From contig NZ_WWCS01000011.1 of the NCBI RefSeq assembly GCF_009857535.1, positions 62,001 through 126,000 on the forward strand: 64,000 bases of DNA. Direction: 5' to 3'. Shown here in pieces: positions 60,814 to 64,000 of this stretch. This DNA is from Duganella margarita (GTDB taxonomy: Bacteria; Pseudomonadota; Gammaproteobacteria; Burkholderiales; Burkholderiaceae_D). The position numbers and the translations under genes are program-made. Every line of letters begins with the position of its first letter. The stretch's first letter is position 1. The notes under the pieces are model-generated. The model was not told the DNA's origin, did not search any database, and saw only the letters and a list, made by a program, of their open reading frames with translations.

Positions 60814-62290
60814 TCACATCGCTGATTGCCGGCGGCAGGATGGTCGGCGTCATGTTGGCGCGGCGCTCCTGCGCGGTCGGCTCAGGCGGCTGCGCCATGC
60901 CATCGCGCTGACGCAGCGGAATCGCCACTTCAATACAGGTCCCGGTATCGTTGCGGCCACGGCGGATATTCATCACGCCGCCCAGTTGCAAGGCGCGTTC
61001 GCGCATCCCCAGCAAACCATGCGACATCGGCTTGATGATGGTATCCGGCGCGATGCCGACGCCATCGTCGATAATCCGCAGCATCAAGCCTTCCGTCGTC
61101 CGATTCAGGGTGACCGTCACGCGGGTGGCCTTGGCATACTTGCGGATGTTCGTCAGCGATTCCTGCACGATGCGGAACAAGGCGATCGACAGGTCGCCGG
61201 AATGGCGGCTCAATCCCTCGATCTCAGCCGCCACGCTGCAGTCGCAACGCACTTGCGACGCCCGCGTGAATTCCTGACAATAGCTTTCGATGGCCGCGCA
61301 CAGGCCCAGGTTATCCAGCAGGCTAGGCCGCAGATTTTCGACAATACGGCGCTTCATCTCCACCGTCTCCACCAGCGTGCCGCGAGCGCGCTTGAGCTGT
61401 TCGGCCAGTTCCGGATGGCTATGGCGCAGCTGCTGCGTGACCGAGGCGATATCCATGCTGATCGACGTCAGGTTGGCGCCCAATTCGTCGTGCAGTTCGC
61501 GCGACAGGTGCATCTTCTCTTCTTCGCTGATGCTGATCAGGCGGCGTGACAGCACCGACAATTGCTCGGTACGCTGCTGTACCGTCGACTCCAGGTTTTC
61601 GTTGGCGCTTTGCAGTGCGTGCTCGACCGCCGCGCGGTGTGCAAAGCTGCGCCGCACCAGCTGGTAGAACATCACCAGCACCAGGATCGCCAGCGCATTG
61701 ATGCTGACGCCGAGCCACACCGCCTTCTGGTATTCCTTGTAGAACACGGCACTGCGGGCGTTCAGCGTCTCGTTCTGTTCCTGCTCCATGATCACCACCA
61801 GCAGGCGGATCTCGTCCATGCTGGAGCGGTCGTCGCTGAGCTTGGCGATATTGACGATCTCCTGCAAGCCGCCGTCGCGGTACACGTCGATGGCCTGGCT
61901 CATGATGCTCAGGCGGCGGCGCACCAGCGTGTGCAGCTGGGTCAGGTTCTTCAATTGCGAGGGATTGTCGGACAGCAGCTTTTCCAGTTCCTTGAACTCG
62001 GCTTCGCTGTCGGTCAGCGCGGTGCGCGTCGGCCCGAGATAGGCGTCACGATCGGACAGGAAATAGCTGCGCATGCTGCTTTCGGCATCGAGTACCAGCA
62101 CGTTCAGGTATTGCAGACGGTCGGCGACGCGCGCAGTCTGGCTCAGCAGGACTTGCGCGCCGCGCAGTGCTTGCAAATTGTGAAACAGGCTGAAACCGTT
62201 GACGATGAGCAGCAATGCGCAAGTCACGCACAAGAGAGTCTTGTACAGCGGCAGGCGGTGATGCGGCGCTGTTTCGACGGTGAAATACAT
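60710..62290 (-). CDS. NarX-type sensor histidine kinase with CHASE3 sensor and disordered tail
   Basis: A 526-aa membrane kinase. TM1 (~18-34) and TM2 (~190-212) flank a CHASE3-like periplasmic domain (LNVLVLDAESSMRSYFLSDR, AYLGPTRTAL). HisKA_3 (HLSRELHDELGANLTSI) and a HATPase (IDDGVGIAPDTI, LLGMRERALQLGG) follow. The last ~65 residues after EVAIPLRQRDG are Pro/Ser/Thr-rich and low complexity; they are coded antisense to the end of the Crp-like gene. GAAGGA precedes ATG 62290. Its partner regulator lies 108 bp upstream. Confidence 0.92.
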   Translation of the reverse strand: MYFTVETAPHHRLPLYKTLLCVTCALLLIVNGFSLFHNLQALRGAQVLLSQTARVADRLQYLNVLVLDAESSMRSYFLSDRDAYLGPTRTALTDSEAEFKELEKLLSDNPSQLKNLTQLHTLVRRRLSIMSQAIDVYRDGGLQEIVNIAKLSDDRSSMDEIRLLVVIMEQEQNETLNARSAVFYKEYQKAVWLGVSINALAILVLVMFYQLVRRSFAHRAAVEHALQSANENLESTVQQRTEQLSVLSRRLISISEEEKMHLSRELHDELGANLTSISMDIASVTQQLRHSHPELAEQLKRARGTLVETVEMKRRIVENLRPSLLDNLGLCAAIESYCQEFTRASQVRCDCSVAAEIEGLSRHSGDLSIALFRIVQESLTNIRKYAKATRVTVTLNRTTEGLMLRIIDDGVGIAPDTIIKPMSHGLLGMRERALQLGGVMNIRRGRNDTGTCIEVAIPLRQRDGMAQPPEPTAQERRANMTPTILPPAISDVISSALHPGADGQTPSSPPYSTHPHTPPSLSDQAQ

Positions 62291-62398
62291 CCGTTTCCTT
62301 CACAATTGGGGCCAGGCGTAACTACGCCAAGCATACCAATTATAGACTGGAAGAAAAATTGATGCGTCTGTGCGCACCCCAACAGTGCGCAGATGTTG

Positions 62399-63031
62399 CT
62401 AATCGAGAAGATTATTCTTCATCGCGTAGTAGGTCAGGTCAGAATTCGACTGCATCCCCATCTTTTCCATGATGCGGGTGCGGTAGGTGCTGACGGTTTT
62501 AATGCTCAGCGACAGCGCCACGCCGATGTCCGACACGGTCGAGCCGCGCGCCAGGCGCAGGAACACCTGGAACTCGCGGTCCGACAATTCGGTATGCGGC
62601 GCCTTGTTCGGGTCGCGGTCAAAACTTTGCGCCAGCAACTCGCCCACTTGCGAGCTGACATAGCGGCGGCCCTGGAATACCGTGCGCACCGCCGTGATCA
62701 GTTCGTCCGCTTCGCATTCCTTGTTCAGGTAACCGTTGGCGCCCATCTTGAACAGGTTCAGTGCGTACTGCTGTGCCGGGTACCCGGACAGGATCAGCAC
62801 CGGCAGATCGGGCTGCCCCTGACGGATGGTGCGCAAGGTGTCGATACCGCTCTGGTCCGGCATGGCGATATCGAGCAACAGCACATCGCAAATTTCGCGA
62901 CGGGCGATATCCAGCGCTTCACGCCCGGTACCGGCTTCCGCCACCACCTCGAAATCGTCCGAGGATGAAAAAATCTGTTTAAAGCCTGCTCTTACAATTT
63001 GATGGTCGTCACAAATGGCAACGCGTATCAT
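62399..63031 (-). CDS. NarL/LuxR-family response regulator
   Basis: A 210-aa regulator. REC phospho-acceptor is Asp54 in LLLDIAMPDQSGID, with Lys in NGYLNKECEADEL. The C-terminal HTH reads LSDREFQVFLRLARGSTVSD and SIKTVSTYRTRIMEKMGM. GAGGAAACA precedes ATG 63031. It is upstream of the NarX-type kinase on the same strand and probably its partner. The linked Crp-like gene may be a target or companion, as kinase, regulator and Crp-like gene cluster together. Confidence 0.94.
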   Translation of the reverse strand: MIRVAICDDHQIVRAGFKQIFSSSDDFEVVAEAGTGREALDIARREICDVLLLDIAMPDQSGIDTLRTIRQGQPDLPVLILSGYPAQQYALNLFKMGANGYLNKECEADELITAVRTVFQGRRYVSSQVGELLAQSFDRDPNKAPHTELSDREFQVFLRLARGSTVSDIGVALSLSIKTVSTYRTRIMEKMGMQSNSDLTYYAMKNNLLD

Positions 63032-63137
63032 TGTTTCCTCTCGTCGTACCCGCTCGAAGTCGGGCTATCCGCCACCGTGCATCTGCGTCGCTGATAATAA
63101 AATAATATTGAAAGAAGTATAGCAGCAATCACTGTTC

Positions 63138-63170
63138 GCCCGCCGCGCTGTGCGCCAGCGGTGCGCGGGC
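63138..63170 (-). terminator. Possible hairpin after the merR-like gene
   Basis: Inverted repeat GCCCGC (63138-63143) and GCGGGC (63165-63170) with a GC-rich interior and an inner CGCT/AGCG pair lies just past the merR-like stop. There is no T-run, so termination is uncertain. Confidence 0.35.
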
Positions 63171-63173
63171 TTC

Positions 63174-63587
63174 TTAGTCCTGCTTGAGCAGGTCCAGGAT
63201 CGCCAGCAATTCGCCGCGTATCAAGTCGCGGTCCAGCGGCGGTACAACGGCCGACGGATGCACGCCGTTGACCGTTCCCGCATCATACTCCGCGCTGGCG
63301 CCATCGTAAGCACGGCTGTCGAGTTTATTGCGCGCGCCGCTGATGGTGAAGCCTTGCTCGTACAACAGCTCCCGGATGCGACGGATCAGCAGCACTTCGT
63401 GGTGCTGATAATAACGGCGGTTGCCGCGCCGCTTGACCGGCTTGAGCTGGGTAAATTCCTGCTCCCAGTAACGCAGCACATGCGGCTTTACGCCGCACAG
63501 CTCGCTGACTTCGCCGATGGTGAAGTAGCGCTTGGCCGGGATCGGCGGCAGCACGACCAGGTCGGACTTGGCGAGACGATCGTTCAT
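63174..63587 (-). CDS. MerR-family regulator adjacent to ihfA
   Basis: A 137-aa MerR-type protein. The N-terminal winged helix is YFTIGEVSELCGVKPHVLRY with WEQEFTQLKPVKRRGNRRYY, matching the short MerR relatives that follow ihfA in many betaproteobacteria. The C-terminal ~60 residues lack a metal-binding Cys pattern and have a helical end. It starts 17 bp after the ihfA stop, so is probably co-transcribed with it. Function is not established. Confidence 0.92.
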   Translation of the reverse strand: MNDRLAKSDLVVLPPIPAKRYFTIGEVSELCGVKPHVLRYWEQEFTQLKPVKRRGNRRYYQHHEVLLIRRIRELLYEQGFTISGARNKLDSRAYDGASAEYDAGTVNGVHPSAVVPPLDRDLIRGELLAILDLLKQD

Positions 63588-63604
63588 GACGACTCAGCTC
63601 CCGT

Positions 63605-64000
63605 TCAGGCGGCGCGCGCCATCGGATTGCTCTCTTCGACCATGCCCTTGAGCTTCTGGCTGGCGTGAAAGGTCACGACGCGGCGCGCCGTGATCGGGAT
63701 TTCTTCGCCGGTCTTCGGATTGCGGCCCGGACGCTGCGGCTTGTCGCGCAGCTGGAAATTGCCGAAACCGGACAATTTGACGGCTTCGCCGCGCTCCAGC
63801 GCATTGCGGATCTCGTCGAAGAAGGTCTCTACCATGTCCTTGGCCTCACGCTTGTTCAGGCCGACCTGCTCGAACAACAGTTCGGCCAGTTCCGCCTTGG
63901 TCAGCGTGGGCAAATCTTTTTCCGCATCCTGGCGCACTTTGGCAACCTGCATGGCCCGGTGCAGATCGGCAGCCAATGCGGATTGGAGTACGGCGGAATC
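63605..64000 (-). CDS. ihfA: Integration host factor alpha subunit (5' end at or beyond window edge)
   Basis: IHF-alpha, a DNA-bending protein. The HU/IHF domain begins at LTKAELAELLFEQVGLNKRE and carries KLSGFGNFQLRDKPQRPGRN, GEEIPITARRVVTFHASQKL (core only). The frame stays open to base 64000, and the predicted N-terminal extension (DSAVLQSALAADLHRAMQVA) is longer than in E. coli IhfA. The start may therefore lie outside the window; ATG 63952 and TTG 63976 are internal alternatives with weak ribosome-binding sites. Together with IhfB it would aid recombination, replication and sigma-54 promoters. Confidence 0.93.
   Translation of the reverse strand, partial: DSAVLQSALAADLHRAMQVAKVRQDAEKDLPTLTKAELAELLFEQVGLNKREAKDMVETFFDEIRNALERGEAVKLSGFGNFQLRDKPQRPGRNPKTGEEIPITARRVVTFHASQKLKGMVEESNPMARAA

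Noticed and set aside
63032..63173. Search for the tRNA-Pro often following ihfA-merR in this group
   Set aside because: No cloverleaf or T-loop sequence is present; only a GC hairpin and an AT-rich stretch.
63150..63668. 172-aa frame opposite the merR-like gene and ihfA end
   Set aside because: It lies across two supported minus-strand genes and has no domain or ribosome-binding site.

Overview
The window is a 64-kb stretch of a high-GC betaproteobacterial chromosome. The protein set looks like the Oxalobacteraceae (Massilia/Duganella/Janthinobacterium-like). This assignment is inferred from protein style and gene order, such as merR next to ihfA, galU-def, smc-zipA-ligA, a gcv operon with a tandem glycine riboswitch, and urtABCDE with its own porin. 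No search was run. I see no prophage, insertion sequence, CRISPR array, rRNA or tRNA. It reads as core and niche-adaptive chromosome, densely packed with many ATGA (4-bp) gene overlaps.

Layout, left to right. 1-5.7 kb: end of an rRNA pseudouridine synthase, a PilZ/YcgR-like c-di-GMP protein, then a large transporter-kinase fusion (NCS1-type permease, nine-cysteine cluster, hybrid histidine kinase) overlapping its LuxR-type response regulator. 5.7-8.8 kb: an AT-rich palindrome-bearing intergenic region, a RAMA-like protein with a basic tail, a DUF445 membrane protein and an orphan periplasmic binding protein. 8.8-15.5 kb (minus strand): porin-urtA-urtB-urtC-urtD-urtE, a urea uptake operon with an inverted REP pair between urtA and urtB. 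15.6-19.1 kb: a small hypothetical, topoisomerase IB, a CPPGACVC-motif protein, an AI-2E-type permease and peptide deformylase. 19.1-27.0 kb (minus): smc-zipA-ligA-galU-def run. 27.1-34.7 kb: PAP2-like protein, a divergent LysR/LysE pair, DUF1631 protein, a chemoreceptor, a hydrophilin-like small protein and a stand-alone ClpP-like protease.

34.8-39.7 kb: a near-consensus sigma-70 promoter, tandem glycine riboswitch, gcvT-gcvH-gcvP and a terminator. 39.7-45.8 kb: a small winged-helix regulator with two membrane proteins, a chemoreceptor paired with a secreted Cache protein, and a YtrA-type GntR/ABC operon with a clear palindromic operator. 45.9-50.1 kb: xth, histidine phosphatase, NAD(P)H-hydrate dehydratase and prfC. 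50.1-58.0 kb (minus): a type IV pilus minor-pilin operon, pilE-fimT-pilV-pilW-pilX-pilY1. 58.1-64 kb: a QseBC/TctDE-like two-component pair, a Crp-like regulator overlapped antisense by the tail of a NarX-like kinase, its LuxR regulator, a MerR-like regulator and ihfA running off the right edge.

Themes are nitrogen and one-carbon supply (urea import, glycine cleavage), sensing and motility (two chemoreceptors, four kinase/regulator sets, PilZ, type IV pili), and chromosome and envelope maintenance. The best candidates for under-described biology are the NCS1 transporter-kinase with its cysteine cluster, the diverged-tip chemoreceptor with a secreted Cache partner, and the LigA with an apparent duplicated helix-hairpin-helix module.
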